Notes: generated by a model from the sequence alone, not told the origin. DNA of 64,000 nucleotides from Gymnothorax reevesii (GCA_029721435.1 CM056587.1:16030667-16094666); one strand, 5' to 3'; counted from the first letter of the stretch, positions 21,001-28,149 are shown. Numbers and translations: made by a program.

Positions 21001-21882
21001 GCTGTGGCTTTGAAAGCAAAATTTAGCTTTGTACGATTGAGACAGCTGGATTCCATCTCCTAGGTTCCGGTTCTCTTCCCGAGATCTTTTACTGTTTCCT
21101 CAGCCAGGGGGATGGCGTCCCATCACTGGCGAGAGCCATTAAGTTTAACCACATGTATGAGAGCGACGGGCCCTCTGAGTACAACCACTTCAATCGCCAT
21201 TATCCAGAAGAATCCTTCAATAGCACGGTCAGCTTGGAGGCATCAGTTGACTTCAGCAGCGAGGAGATTCGACGCATCTACGAGAACACTGAACTCACAA
21301 AGGAGGTACCATTCCAAGTGCGATTTCCACTACCCTGTTTGTTAGGGCACTGATCCCACTCCCATGTGGATAGGGGTACACCTCATGCACCCCCTCTCCT
21401 CTGTGTACGTGATGCATCTCCCTCCTGTATGTACGTAGCGATATACCTCATACCCCCCTACTGTGTGGACATGATGGTATCATTCATACCCCCCTACTGC
21501 GTGTACATTATGGTATAGTTCATACCACACTACCGTGTGTGCATGCAGATATTCATACCACACTGCAGTGTTTACATGATTGCATAGTTCATGCTCCCCT
21601 ACTGCACATACATGATGATATAGCTCATGTGCACACAGCTGACTACTGCTGTATGAACTGCTCATGAATTTGTATAAACCCACCATCCCTTCCTCTTCTC
21701 TTTATGTTGGGCCTGGTCTTTTTCTCTCTCCCGGCTTTTTATCCATCTTCCCCTCTCTTCTCCCTTCTCTCTCCCTTTTCTTTCCCCTTCTCCTGCAGGA
21801 AATTCAGGACTGCATACGAATAATGGATTTGTATTCCAGGGACCGTCAATTTGCGGAATACGTACGGCAGCATCGGGGGTGA
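1..21882 (+). CDS. impg2: IMPG2 (interphotoreceptor matrix proteoglycan 2), multi-exon gene, 5' end missing
   Basis: A spliced gene of roughly 1,610 visible codons. In order it has two short N-terminal exons, a Thr/Val mucin-like exon, SEA domain 1, a large acidic exon, SEA domain 2 (GSIVV), EGF-1, EGF-2, a transmembrane helix and a cytoplasmic tail containing [14 protein letters not shown] and [12 protein letters not shown]. This layout (SEA, long glycosylated spacer, SEA, two EGF, membrane helix, short tail) is that of IMPG2; the paralogue IMPG1 lacks the membrane helix and tail. IMPG2 is a chondroitin-sulfate proteoglycan of the matrix around photoreceptor outer segments, binding hyaluronan and anchored in the photoreceptor membrane. 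Intron phases agree at every junction from 464 to 21878. The signal peptide and upstream exons lie left of the window. Human IMPG2 is about 1,240 residues, so this version is longer, mainly in the two spacer exons. Confidence 0.93.
22..463 (+). other. Intron, no recognised content
   Basis: AT-rich, non-repetitive to the eye, with a polypyrimidine-rich end before the AG at 462-463. Nothing recognised. Confidence 0.4.
464..496 (+). CDS. impg2: IMPG2 small exon ([11 protein letters not shown])
   Basis: A 33-nt exon with an acceptor after a pyrimidine tract (CTGACCTCCCCAG) and donor GTGCAG|GTAGGC. It starts and ends in phase 2. The coded WLHEC resembles the W-x-x-x-C pattern of the N-terminal IMPG region. 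Its phase-2 end matches the phase-2 start of the exon at 963. The tiny size makes this a tentative call. Confidence 0.45.
963..1015 (+). CDS. impg2: IMPG2 small exon ([18 protein letters not shown])
   Basis: A 53-nt exon preceded by a textbook acceptor (TTTTTTCCCCTTTTTCAG) and followed by CAAG|GTCTGG. It starts in phase 2 and ends in phase 1, matching the phase-1 start of the mucin-like exon at 1730, and its Thr/Pro-rich composition continues into that exon. Reading past the donor stays open to 1170 but loses the composition. Confidence 0.6.
1111..1253. mobile_element. piggyBac-type MITE with TTAA ends
   Basis: A perfect 18-bp inverted repeat (TTAACCCTGGAGAACCCA at 1111-1128, its complement at 1236-1253) bounds a 143-bp segment. 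The TTAA at each end is the target duplication of piggyBac-superfamily elements, leaving 14-bp termini starting CCCTGG. It has no coding capacity and sits in the intron between the exons at 963 and 1730. Confidence 0.75.
1730..2670 (+). CDS. impg2: IMPG2 mucin-like exon of Thr/Val/Glu/Pro repeats
   Basis: A 941-nt exon, acceptor TTCTTACAG, donor TTTG|GTGAGT; phase 1 in, phase 0 out, about 314 residues. The protein is a degenerate tandem repeat of roughly 16 residues (48 nt) built on [16 protein letters not shown]. It is rich in Thr suited to O-glycosylation and lacks Cys. It lies N-terminal to SEA domain 1, where human IMPG2 has a shorter linker, so it is probably a fish-lineage expansion. 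It extends the sugar-coated stalk of the proteoglycan. The repeat structure also leaves a long antisense open frame, which I treat as a shadow. Confidence 0.85.
2671..4230 (+). other. Intron, AT-rich, no recognised element
   Basis: A 1.56-kb intron with several poly-T/poly-A runs (near 3470, 3706 and 4046). No exon, RNA gene or complete mobile element was recognised. A short open stretch near 3270-3317 lacks a convincing splice frame. Confidence 0.4.
4231..4404 (+). CDS. impg2: IMPG2 exon, start of SEA domain 1
   Basis: A 174-nt exon, phase 0 at both ends, acceptor CTGTACTCAG, donor GAGAAG|GTGGGG. It codes 58 residues including [19 protein letters not shown] and [14 protein letters not shown], the first strand and helix of a SEA domain (pattern x-Y-x-x-L-x-x-x-F). 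Confidence 0.9.
4405..5447 (+). other. Intron within SEA domain 1
   Basis: A 1.04-kb intron. No mobile element or RNA gene recognised. It ends in a poly-T tract and TTTTAG acceptor. Confidence 0.4.
5448..5506 (+). CDS. impg2: IMPG2 exon, SEA domain 1 ([19 protein letters not shown])
   Basis: A 59-nt exon, phase 0 in, phase 2 out; acceptor TTTTATTTTAG, donor TTCAG|GTGGGT. The coded [13 protein letters not shown] is the second strand of the SEA fold and matches IMPG SEA1 (LPGFK-x-x-x-V-L-x-F). Confidence 0.9.
5621..5641 (+). CDS. impg2: IMPG2 21-nt microexon
   Basis: A 21-nt exon (acceptor TTTTCTTTCAG, donor AAAGG|GTGAGT), phase 2 on both sides. It completes R-EHRNAK-G inside SEA domain 1. 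Both neighbouring junctions stay in frame only if it is included. Skipping it would remove seven residues without a frameshift, so it could be alternatively used. Confidence 0.85.
5883..5990. repeat. hAT-like terminus and GTGACCGG minisatellite
   Basis: CAGGGTTTCCCGCAG at 5883 looks like the terminal repeat of hAT-type elements common in fish, but I cannot find its partner. It runs into about three units of a G-rich repeat beginning GTGACCGG (5919-5985). Confidence 0.4.
5991..6984 (+). other. Intron remainder before SEA1 exon
   Basis: About 1 kb of AT-rich intron with no recognised element. It includes a short palindrome around TCTCGTAATTACGAGA (6539-6554). Confidence 0.4.
6985..7238 (+). 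CDS. impg2: IMPG2 exon, C-terminal half of SEA domain 1
   Basis: A 254-nt exon, phase 2 in, phase 1 out, acceptor CTACAAATGACAG, donor GAGAGTG|GTAAGA. The joined codon plus exon start gives [13 protein letters not shown], matching the G-S-x-V-V strand where many SEA domains undergo self-cleavage between G and S. It continues with [20 protein letters not shown] and [14 protein letters not shown]. Whether cleavage happens in this SEA domain cannot be judged from sequence. Confidence 0.93.
7239..7681 (+). other. Intron, no recognised content
   Basis: A 443-bp intron with an acceptor at TTGTGCTCTGCAG. Nothing else recognised. Confidence 0.4.
7682..7743 (+). CDS. impg2: IMPG2 small exon after SEA1
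   Basis: A 62-nt exon, phase 1 in. I end it at ATG|GTCAGT (phase 0) because the next exon at 10741 starts in phase 0. A stronger-looking donor four bases later (A|GTGAGT, 7748) would give phase 1 and break the frame. It codes [20 protein letters not shown]. Confidence 0.75.
8030..10170. repeat. Intronic tandem array of 0.6-0.7 kb units (about 3 copies)
   Basis: Three diverged copies of one unit follow each other. The phrase CAGGAAGTCxGxCATTTTGAT recurs near 8205 (partly), 8920 and 9520. AACAGGAAGTGAC with ATAGTTGACCCC recurs near 8500 and 9850. TCCCTTGCCA followed by TGTTTGGCTTTTTCATGG (or ACGTTTGG) recurs near 8650 and 10003. Copy spacing is about 600-720 bp. No coding capacity was recognised. 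A poly-G run (10123-10139) lies in the last partial unit. Confidence 0.7.
10190..10420 (+). mobile_element. Probable LINE 3' end with ATCAA-repeat tail
   Basis: The segment ends in AAATAAATCAAATCAAATCA, a short tandem tail typical of non-LTR retrotransposon 3' ends. The body could not be assigned to a clade. Confidence 0.4.
10741..11029 (+). CDS. impg2: IMPG2 exon, spacer region
   Basis: A 289-nt exon, phase 0 in and phase 1 out, acceptor TGCTCTGTTTTTCAG, donor CAGT|GTGCGT. The phase-1 end fits the exon at 11243 and makes a Tyr codon at the join. It codes an acidic, Leu/Pro/Ser-rich linker ([19 protein letters not shown]) with no domain fold apparent. Confidence 0.85.
11243..13284 (+). CDS. 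impg2: IMPG2 large acidic spacer exon and start of SEA domain 2
   Basis: A 2,042-nt exon, phase 1 in, phase 0 out, acceptor ATATTGTTTCAG, donor GAGCTG|GTACAG. It codes about 681 residues rich in Glu, Asp, Ser, Thr and Pro. An SGSG pair in acidic surroundings (Ser codons at 11497 and 11503) is a candidate chondroitin-sulfate attachment site. DLYYDSYD near 13036 could carry sulfated Tyr. The last 45 residues ([20 protein letters not shown], then [19 protein letters not shown]) open SEA domain 2 and match IMPG2 closely. Human IMPG2 has a comparable oversized exon here. Confidence 0.95.
13285..13863 (+). other. Intron within SEA domain 2
   Basis: A 579-bp intron, AT-rich, with a poly-T run before the acceptor. 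No element recognised. Confidence 0.4.
13864..14083 (+). CDS. impg2: IMPG2 exon, SEA domain 2 core with GSIVV
   Basis: A 220-nt exon, phase 0 in, phase 1 out, donor GAGTCTG|GTAAGA. It codes [20 protein letters not shown], then [18 protein letters not shown], one of the best conserved parts of IMPG2. G-S-I-V-V is the SEA self-cleavage signature (cut between G and S), which would leave a membrane-held stub with the EGF domains bound non-covalently to the large outer part. Confidence 0.97.
14901..15504. mobile_element. Insert inside the Tc1 relic, flanked by GTTGTG
   Basis: Recognisable Tc1 sequence stops at CTTCCTGTTGTG (about 14900) and resumes after a second GTTGTG (about 15505-15510). The 6-bp duplicate suggests a target-site duplication. 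The 0.6-kb insert is purine-rich and resembles the repeat class seen at 28.2-29.5 kb and 43.3 kb, but no family was assigned. Confidence 0.5.
15752..15964 (-). pseudogene. Tc1 transposase N-terminal fragment
   Basis: A 70-codon open stretch on the minus strand reads [13 protein letters not shown] and [20 protein letters not shown]. This is the paired helix-turn-helix DNA-binding region and GRPR-type hook of Tc1 transposases. The rest of the gene on the minus strand is broken by stops, frameshifts and the nested insert, so it is inactive. Confidence 0.85.
16348..16804 (+). other. Intron end before EGF exon
   Basis: About 460 bp of AT-rich sequence without recognised features, ending at acceptor TGCTGTTGCTAG. 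Confidence 0.4.
16805..17015 (+). CDS. impg2: IMPG2 exon, EGF-1 and first half of EGF-2
   Basis: A 211-nt exon, phase 1 in, phase 2 out, donor [26 protein letters not shown] with CVCNAGYL and a sixth Cys at DGLPC gives a complete six-Cys EGF domain. [17 protein letters not shown] begins a second. ADPCKF is diagnostic for the IMPG family just after SEA2. In related proteins the EGF pair contributes to hyaluronan-matrix contacts near the membrane. Confidence 0.97.
17050..17760. mobile_element. Retroelement fragment split by a foldback MITE
   Basis: Sequence at 17050-17240 (ending CTTGATATAGTGCTGGATAC) and at 17690-17760 (GGGCTGAATGGCCTGTTC, then TTATG repeats) look like two halves of one non-LTR retroelement 3' end, with the MITE at 17284-17686 between them. 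The TTATG tail lies just before the next exon's acceptor region. Confidence 0.45.
17284..17686. mobile_element. 403-bp foldback MITE
   Basis: About 150 bp of the left arm (GGTCACACTTTATTTGAAGT, then GTTGCTCATAAAGGC) is repeated in inverted orientation in the right arm ending AAATAAAGTGAGACC. The whole element can fold into a long hairpin with a loop near 17450-17530. No open frame is present. Confidence 0.85.
17859..18047 (+). CDS. impg2: IMPG2 exon, end of EGF-2 and transmembrane helix
   Basis: A 189-nt exon, phase 2 in and out, acceptor GCGTTCCACAG, donor [28 protein letters not shown] completes EGF-2 with its fifth and sixth Cys. [20 protein letters not shown] followed by VIFFLA is a single hydrophobic helix, stopped by the basic R-T-V-R. 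An acidic juxtamembrane stretch ([13 protein letters not shown]) starts the cytoplasmic tail. The membrane helix separates IMPG2 from IMPG1. Confidence 0.97.
18526..19130 (+). mobile_element. Truncated Tc1-like element
   Basis: After a TA dinucleotide it begins CAGTGCCGTGGAAATCTATT, the terminal form of a teleost Tc1 group. It runs through degraded helix-turn-helix coding sequence on the + strand (nucleotide match to GGCTTTGGGACTCCAGTGAA at 18973) with several frameshifts. The catalytic part and the right terminus are missing. Confidence 0.75.
19220..19723. mobile_element. Solo LTR, family B copy 1
   Basis: About 500 bp beginning TGTGATGGCTG and ending near CATGACTACA (TG...CA). It shares many blocks in the same order with 44546-44991 (GACTCGCGCT/GGCTCGCGCTTCC, AACACTGACACTCTAGCAA, AATGCCAGC, CCAAACC, CCATGAC). 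Flanks ACATT and ACACT are a possible imperfect duplication. No internal retroelement genes are adjacent, so it is a solo LTR in the IMPG2 intron. Confidence 0.65.
19724..20700. other. Intron segment, probable old repeats
   Basis: About 1 kb without coding potential. From about 20229 (TGTCATGAATCAGAACACAG) to about 20690 the purine-rich, LTR-like composition resembles the repeats at 28.2 and 43.3 kb, but I cannot define its ends. Confidence 0.3.
20707..21040. mobile_element. DNA-transposon end, related to the element at 52,775
   Basis: It begins ACAACCCCATTTACAAAAAA and carries the subterminal phrase AATGTTGAAACTGAGA, which also occurs at the left end of the complete Tc1/mariner element at 52775. 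Only one end is present; the fragment ends shortly before the next IMPG2 exon. Confidence 0.55.
21104..21305 (+). CDS. impg2: IMPG2 exon, cytoplasmic tail
   Basis: A 202-nt exon, acceptor CTGTTTCCTCAG, donor AAGGAG|GTACCA. It enters in phase 2 and joins the membrane exon as [21 protein letters not shown], then leaves in phase 0. [19 protein letters not shown] matches the conserved intracellular part of IMPG2. An alternative acceptor at TAG|GTTCC (21063) would run into a stop, so it is rejected. Confidence 0.95.
21361..21640. repeat. Minisatellite, about 40-bp unit
   Basis: Roughly six diverged units with the theme CCCCCTACTGTGTGGACATG followed by ATGGTAT and TTCATAC. The spacing is about 40 bp between 21447 and 21487. 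It lies in the last mapped intron and is followed by a CT-rich tract that serves as the next acceptor's pyrimidine tract. Confidence 0.7.
21799..21878 (+). CDS. impg2: IMPG2 C-terminal exon (last one located)
   Basis: An exon with acceptor CTTCTCCTGCAG coding [20 protein letters not shown] then YVRQHRG, the conserved C-terminal tail. The sequence CGG GGG TGA GT can be read two ways: the TGA at 21880-21882 ends the protein, or GG|GTGAGT is a donor to a further exon coding a few residues. Human IMPG2 extends about four residues further, and I could not find a convincing next exon. Confidence 0.9.
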
Positions 21883-24609
21883 GTTAAATCAAGGCACATA
21901 CTCCCACCTCTCTGCTCCCAGAATAACTGACTTCCGATTCTGAATTTCCCATTACCTAGGTGTTTGTATGTTCTTATGAAGACTTTCATCAGTCATCTGG
22001 ACAAAGAATGAGCTCCTTATGACTGGAAATTAGAACATTACGATAATAACAAAGGAGCCCTTTTAGTCAAATCATCTTTCTAACCAAACTTTTCTCGTGT
22101 GAAACAGGGTCTTGGATATCCAGAGGGAGAGCTCTAGCTCATAGGTTTGGATCCAAAATGAGGTCCTGTGAAAATTCAGGTACTTTCCTCATAGTGTCTT
22201 TTCTGTGCATGGGGCCCATAAAACAGTGAATCATTCATTTAGCCTTTCGAGCAGATTAAATATTCCAAAGGGTATTTAATCTTTTCATGGCACCTGCATA
22301 TGCTTGCTGTGTCTGCAGTTTAGTAATCCCCTTGCATTGTCCAGCCTGTTCTTTTTGGCGTATATGAAATATCACTGCAGTCTTGTGTTGCTCATTTTGA
22401 CGTGGATGGGGTTTGGGCAAGCATAAGATTTGGACGGGCCTAAGGAATGTTTTATTCCTGTGAGACATCACAACAGATGTCTTTAAAAAGTGTTGGACTA
22501 AACATATTCTTTTATACGTAAACAAAGTGTTGGACAACGTTTGCGGCAAAAACTGTTTTCTCCATCGTAATTAAAGATAGTTATTTCTTCACAACCATGA
22601 CCAACTGCGAATGCTACTGTATCAACGTTCTACATTCATGACGACTACCAAACTCTCAGTTCATCCAGCCAATGAAATTATTAAACAACCAAAAACAGTG
22701 TCCGCAATGTGCACAAGAGTACACGACACTGTTGGACGGCACTTTTTTCATTCTCTCTGACATCATTTTGTTCATCAGAATGAAATGACAGACACGAGTC
22801 TTACAAGTATAAAACAGTCTTTAGACTTCACTTTGCATCAGAATTGGATGAAGTTATTGGTTAACAGTAGCATAAGCTGTGGATGGGGCTGTGACCTCGC
22901 CTTGATGCTAGATGAAGATTGCTGAAGTATTTGGGAATTGCATTGTGGGTGGTGGGAATACAGTTAGCTTTCGGTAGTGCTGGCGATTGGATTGTGAATT
23001 CACACTCACTATAGATATGGATGGTTTCATTGTTTAGCATTAGCGTTTGTTGTAGATTTGAAAGTTCACTTACTGGTAGATTTTAAATGGTTTAGAACAC
23101 AAAAAAAAAAAAATGGATGCAAAATGAGGAGGCCCTTCAAAGCACTGTATTTTGGAAGGGGGGGGGGGGGGGTGGTGTTAGTCCCTCTGGGATCCATATT
23201 GGGCCCGCCATTCTAGCATAAATTTCTTCAAAGTCCTACCCTATGCTGAATACACAGGATAAGAAAGACAAAGGGCTGATTTAGAAGCACCGGTGTGTAA
23301 TTTGTGTCATGTGACTCACTGGTAATGTTCGCAATCTTGTATTATTAAAAAAAAATCAGAGAATTATTAAGGCCACCATATTTTGCTTAATCACAAACAA
23401 ACTGCTTTTCAGGGCAATGCCTTCACTTATGGAGAGGGACGGGAAGGAAAAGAATCCAGTCCTTGCTGGCTTTTTCCATGACTGCCGCTGCTATTGTGCT
23501 TTCACAAGATGTTAAAAAATCACTTGGGATGGATGAGTATGCTGGTGACTTGAGTCACATGTTCAGGGTCCCATTCATAAATGACCTTTTTTTGTTGTAA
23601 TCTGTTGTGTTTGCTTTGGTTCTCTTTGCTGTTGACAATGATCTGTACAGTAAAATGATTTTTATTGGTGGGATGAAAATTTATTGTTGTTTTTATGAAT
23701 TTTTTCACTTGGGTGTGCACACACAGCCAATCAATCACAAATAAACACGCAAACATGGCTGCTTTTTCAGTTCTTTTGTTTCCAATATGGGTGGGTGGTG
23801 CATATTGAAGTCTTTCAGTCAGTGCCTTCATTGGTTCAGTCTGAGCTGTTGAAGTAACCTGCTGAAAGCCTTGAGTTCCCTTCAGAACATAAGTGGAGGA
23901 GCCGTTACTCTGCCTAAATTGGAAAATAAGTTTGCTTAGAAACTGATTGTAGTAATTTTTTTGTTTTCTGCAAAATAACCATCTTAATGTACATTATTTG
24001 GTCATTTCCTGATATTTGTAAGAATTTCTGTGCAACCGGAAACGACAAATTGCCTTGCTGAATTAGTGGAGGGAATTATGATGGTAAGAATTATGATGGT
24101 AAGATTGTGTGAAGAATTATGAGTAGGATGCTTGTGATTTAGTGCTTGAGCAGTTCTCTTGTTTCTCTATTTCAGCATACCTCTATGTCTGAAATGTTGC
24201 GCAAAAGTGTGTAAAAATGAAATACAAGACCTTGGGAACAAATTTTTATTTGCCTTCAGCTTCTTTGCAGTAGTTTTCTAAAGTAGAATACAAAAAAAAA
24301 AAGATTCAAAAGTGTCCAGGGCCATTTTAGAATACATTGTGATGGCATTTTGATTTTACCAATTCAGCTGTCATTGTGTTCATCTCCCTCTTAAAAGGTC
24401 AATAATCAGAGGACAGATAGTGCCAAGATACTAAAATACAAAAAATGTAGTATACTCATTTATCAATTTCTGTTTTGATATTTATCTCAATGCATTTATT
24501 ATTATCATTTTTCTTTTTGGCATACATTGTCTTCCAAACCGTTTTTTTTTTCCTGCTGGATGAAATGTCTATATATAAAATGAAAAGCAGTCTTCTTTAG
24601 TTTGTTATT
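21883..24609. other. Non-coding, no recognised gene
   Basis: About 2.7 kb after the last located IMPG2 exon. It contains homopolymer runs (A at 23101-23113, G at 23157-23172) and no convincing exon or complete mobile element. It may be 3' untranslated or intergenic DNA, or a last intron. Confidence 0.3.
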
Positions 24610-25182
24610 ACCTCTGCCAACAAAGTTGACATGAGGTTATTTGATCGGTGTGGTATGTTTGTCTGTTTGTTTGTGTTTTTGTGTTTTGATCTCATTATCA
24701 CCAAAATTTAACAATCGCTAGGCCTCGCCCCAGAATAGTAGCACTTTGAATTTGACCTTCATAGGTCAAAGGTCAAGGTCACAAGAAATTCCTGAAAATC
24801 GAAAATTCCTTAGTTCTCATCATTGGCAAAAATTCAAGAATTCATATTTCCATCAACACTGAATGGATTCTTCTCAGATTTAATAGATCCATACAGGGCC
24901 ACAAAATGTCGTGACAGAACAAGTTTCATCTGGATCTTATCCGGATTGCAGAAACGGTGGCCACTTGAAGTTAATTTGGGAAATCCCATTTGACGCATGT
25001 TTTGTGTCATATCTCCAGTATAAGTGCAGGTATATCTCCAGTATAAGCGCAGGTATTGATTTTTGTCCATGTGTTTCTGTTCTTCATGGCCTGTATAAAT
25101 GCATAAATGGTAAAAATGGAAGTGCATAGGTGGTCAGAAAGTTTGGTTTGGCATTTAAATCTTAATGATAAATAGTGACTAA

Positions 25183-26148
25183 GGGAGCTTGTCAATATTC
25201 TGAGTGCATTCAAATTTGAACAAACATTCAAAAATGAACAAGGCTCTGTTCGTGTTCAGCTAAAAAACGAACAGCAGAGTGTTTAAAAGTGCTTTCAAAA
25301 ACGAACAAGCATGCATTCATTTTTGACCGGACGGCATCCAAAAATTAACGCAGCATGGGGAGCATTGTTAGCATAGCTAGCATATTGGCTAACAACATTA
25401 ATTAAGTTAGCCAGGTAACGTGGTTAGCATAGTTCGCATTATTAGCATAACGGCTTACAACATTGCAGAAGTTGGCGGAGTACCGTCATTAGCATAGCCA
25501 CGTGGTTAGCATGGCTAGCATTGTTAGCATAACGGCTAACAACATTAGCTACATCAGCTGAGTAACGTGGTTAGCATGGTTAGCAAAAAAAAAAAAAAAA
25601 AGAAAAAAGCATGGTCACCACGTTACTCAGCTAACTTAGCTAATGTTGTTAGCCGGTATGCTAACAATGCTAGCAATGCTAGCAATGCTAACCATGCTAA
25701 CCACGTTACTCAGCTAAATTAGCTAATGTTCTTAGCCTTGATGCTAATTATGCTAACAATGCTAGCCATGCTAACCACTTTACTATCTATAAAATCTATC
25801 TATAGTAAATGACGGAAAATGGGGAGATGGCATTAACTGCATAAACTGCCACATACATCGACAAAATCTGGAATAAAAAAACTCAGAACAGTTGACTACA
25901 TAAAGAAATTCTTGGATTGGAAACATTTCATAATGAACGGAGTTAAGTTATATTGAGTAGCCTTCAGTTTTAGATGAATGCATCAGACCTTGGGCAGGCA
26001 TCGGGAAATGAATGTATCAGAAAATGCACAGAAGGGCGTTCATTATCGAATAAAGTGACCAGGTTTGCAGCCTCGAACGCATCCAAAAATGAACAGGCAT
26101 CAGTTCAAAAATGAATGTGTTCACTGTTCAGAATACTGACAAGCTCCC
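25183..26148. mobile_element. Harbinger-type element, copy A
   Basis: Inverted termini GGGAGCTTGTCAATATTCTG (25183) and the complement of GGGAGCTTGTCAGTATTCTG (ending 26148). Near both ends the motif TTCAAAAATGAAC occurs several times in both orientations, like transposase-binding subterminal repeats. Left about 170 bp and right about 130 bp are shared with copy B at 56375-58230, whose TTA duplication suggests the PIF-Harbinger target preference (TWA). Here the flanks are TAA and TCA. The interior is a different sequence, the inverted GTTAGC array. Confidence 0.75.
25355..25795. repeat. Large inverted array of GTTAGC / GCTAAC motifs
   Basis: The left arm (about 25360-25588) repeats GTTAGCATGGCTAGCATTGT and related phrases with CGTGGTTAGCATGG. 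After a 17-A run and a short spacer, the right arm (25608-25790) carries the complement (GCTAACCACGTTACTCAGCT). Each arm is itself an imperfect tandem repeat of about 120 bp. The whole is a near-palindrome of more than 400 bp. Confidence 0.85.
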
Positions 26149-26164
26149 TCATGGTGGCGGAGGT

Positions 26165-26888
26165 TCTTGCGTTTTCTGAGCACAGCTCTAGTTTCAATAT
26201 TTAATCACTTTTGATTTTTTTTTTTTTTTGAGATTGGTGCATACACAATTTCTATCATCCCAGTCGGCCTGGTTCAAGGTAACATTTTCATTCATAGTAT
26301 ACATTTTTTTACTTGGTGTTTTATGAGCTCAATAATGAGTCATGGTTCCAAATGAAAAAAATATTTTCTTGGTGTAACATTGTCATGGAAACTATAAATC
26401 ATATATTTTCTATTTTCATAAAATTATTTTGTTGATTTTTACTATATTAGCAGATCATATACCATTTATTGTCTATTTTGCTGTCCAGATTTCATATGTT
26501 AGTGAAACAAGTTCCATTTATTACACCGATAAAAATATGCATATCCTTTCAGCTGTAGTAGATGATTTATTCATTTTGAATGTGGATGATTTAGATTTTA
26601 TTTGTATACCTACAGATTTTTACAAGATAAACTTTAGACATTGTGGACATTGATTTGGAAATGTATACAAGAAAGTGTTTAATTCAATTATGACAAGTAA
26701 TTAGTGTCATAAACAAAATTAATTTAAAACCAAAGATTTATCATAGGGCATGCATTTGCGCTTTCTAAATAAACAATCAATTTAGTTAATTTTGCAATAT
26801 TAAATGAACCTCTTTTCTATTCTGAGCAAAATTCCCTTGTGTGATATTTGTCCCAAACCTGTACTGCGTCGAGCAGAACAATGTACTC
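26165..26888. other. AT-rich non-coding DNA
   Basis: About 720 bp of AT-rich sequence with a poly-T run (26216-26229). Nothing recognised. Confidence 0.35.
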
Positions 26889-28140
26889 TGACCATTCAAA
26901 AAAAAAAAAGTCACACATAATATTTTATAGGGCCACCCTTTGCTTCGATCACAGCGCATCATTCATCGTGGTATTGTTTTGACTGATATAATATTGTAGA
27001 ATTTATTTTTGACCAAATTTACGTTCATACTTGGCTGAGATATTGTATTGACAATGTGTGAGTCAGACATTCCGTAAAGCCTTGTCCAGCACATCCCAAA
27101 GACTTTCAACTGGTTAGGGTCCGGACCCTGAGGTGGCCAATATATGTGTGAAAATGATTCCTCATGCTCAATCAACCACTCCCTCACTATTTGAGCCCAC
27201 TGAGTATAGGCATTGTCATCCTGGACTATGGGTGTGCCATCAGAGATTAAAAAGTCCATTGATGGGACATTGCTCATTCAGTATACTCTGGTAGTCTGCT
27301 GAATTAATTTTATTGCTACAGAACAGTGTTCAGCCTGGACCCGACCAATTGAAGCAAACTCAGTTATAACACTGCAGAGGCTTGTAAAGTAGGCCCTGTG
27401 CGTGATGGGTGTGGCGGGTCATGGGCTTTCTTTCTTACCCAGATGTGCCCATCACTCTGGAATAGGCTACATCTGGACTCATTAGATTACATGACCTTTT
27501 TCCAATCGCTCCGCAGAAAGATCGTTTCGCTCCCTTGCAAATTGAACTCCCCCCCAATTAGCTTAACTGATTATTGGCTTTCTTGTGGCCACACAGCTGT
27601 TTAGTCCTAATCCTCCAGGTTTCTGTTGCACTGTGCATGTGGAAATGCTTTTACTTTCATAATTAAACATAGCCATGAGTTCCACTGTTTATTTTTTCTT
27701 TTTAGAGTACACCTCACCAATAATTTCAGTGATCTCCAATCATGATCAGTCATGATTTTTCTCCAACTCATTTCTTCCATAAAGATGACAGTTCGCCATT
27801 ATTCTTCCAGGTTTTGATAAGTTGTAGGACAGTTCATTTCCCAATCCAGTGATTTCAACAATATTCTTAGTGGTCATCTTTGATGGATGCTGGCCAATAT
27901 TTTTCCCCTCTCGAAACACAGTAACATCTTTTCAACAACTATGAGGTACATCTTCTGCCATGGTTGTTTTAGAAATGAGAAGTTGTCCATTGAATCAGTC
28001 AGGATTAAAATAATTATTGCCAGCAGAAATGTATTTATCACTGCAATAATGATTCCATCACAGGCTCTTTGAGTATTTTCCCATTTAAATTCAAATGGAA
28101 ATTGCAGGCAGTGCATATTACATACTGTCCTGAATAAAAT
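26889..28140 (-). mobile_element. Tc1-like element relic, minus strand
   Basis: The minus strand carries degraded transposase. The + strand phrase CTCATTAGATTACATGACCT (27479) complements the conserved teleost Tc1 region preceding the catalytic core. Termini were not clearly found; the limits are approximate and set by where similarity fades. Confidence 0.65.
26963..27277 (-). pseudogene. Tc1 transposase C-terminal fragment
   Basis: A 104-codon minus-strand stretch reads IVQDDNAYTQWAQIVREWL and YWPPQGPDPNQLKVFGMCW. This is the second catalytic Asp (QDD/QDNA) and the WPPxSPDxNxIE block of Tc1 DDE transposases. The third acidic residue is replaced (NQLK), and upstream parts are in other frames, so the enzyme is dead. 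Confidence 0.85.
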
Positions 28141-28149
28141 ATTGTGTTA

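Larger units (their letters stand above)
24610..26164. mobile_element. Short DNA element with ACCTCYGCCA ends, split by an insertion
   Basis: The left end ATTACCTCTGCCAACAAAG and the right end TGGCGGAGGT (26155-26164) are inverted relative to each other. The left end is followed by TTTGTCTGTTTGTTTGTG, a composition shared with the hairpin-ended elements at 49967 and 62492. Almost all of its right part is displaced by the 966-bp element at 25183-26148, so the host element is about 590 bp. Confidence 0.6.

Noticed and set aside
21064..21103. Earlier acceptor CCTAG|GTTCC for the cytoplasmic-tail exon
   Set aside because: Entering in phase 2 from the membrane exon there reads into a TAA, whereas CTCAG at 21103 gives the conserved tail in frame.
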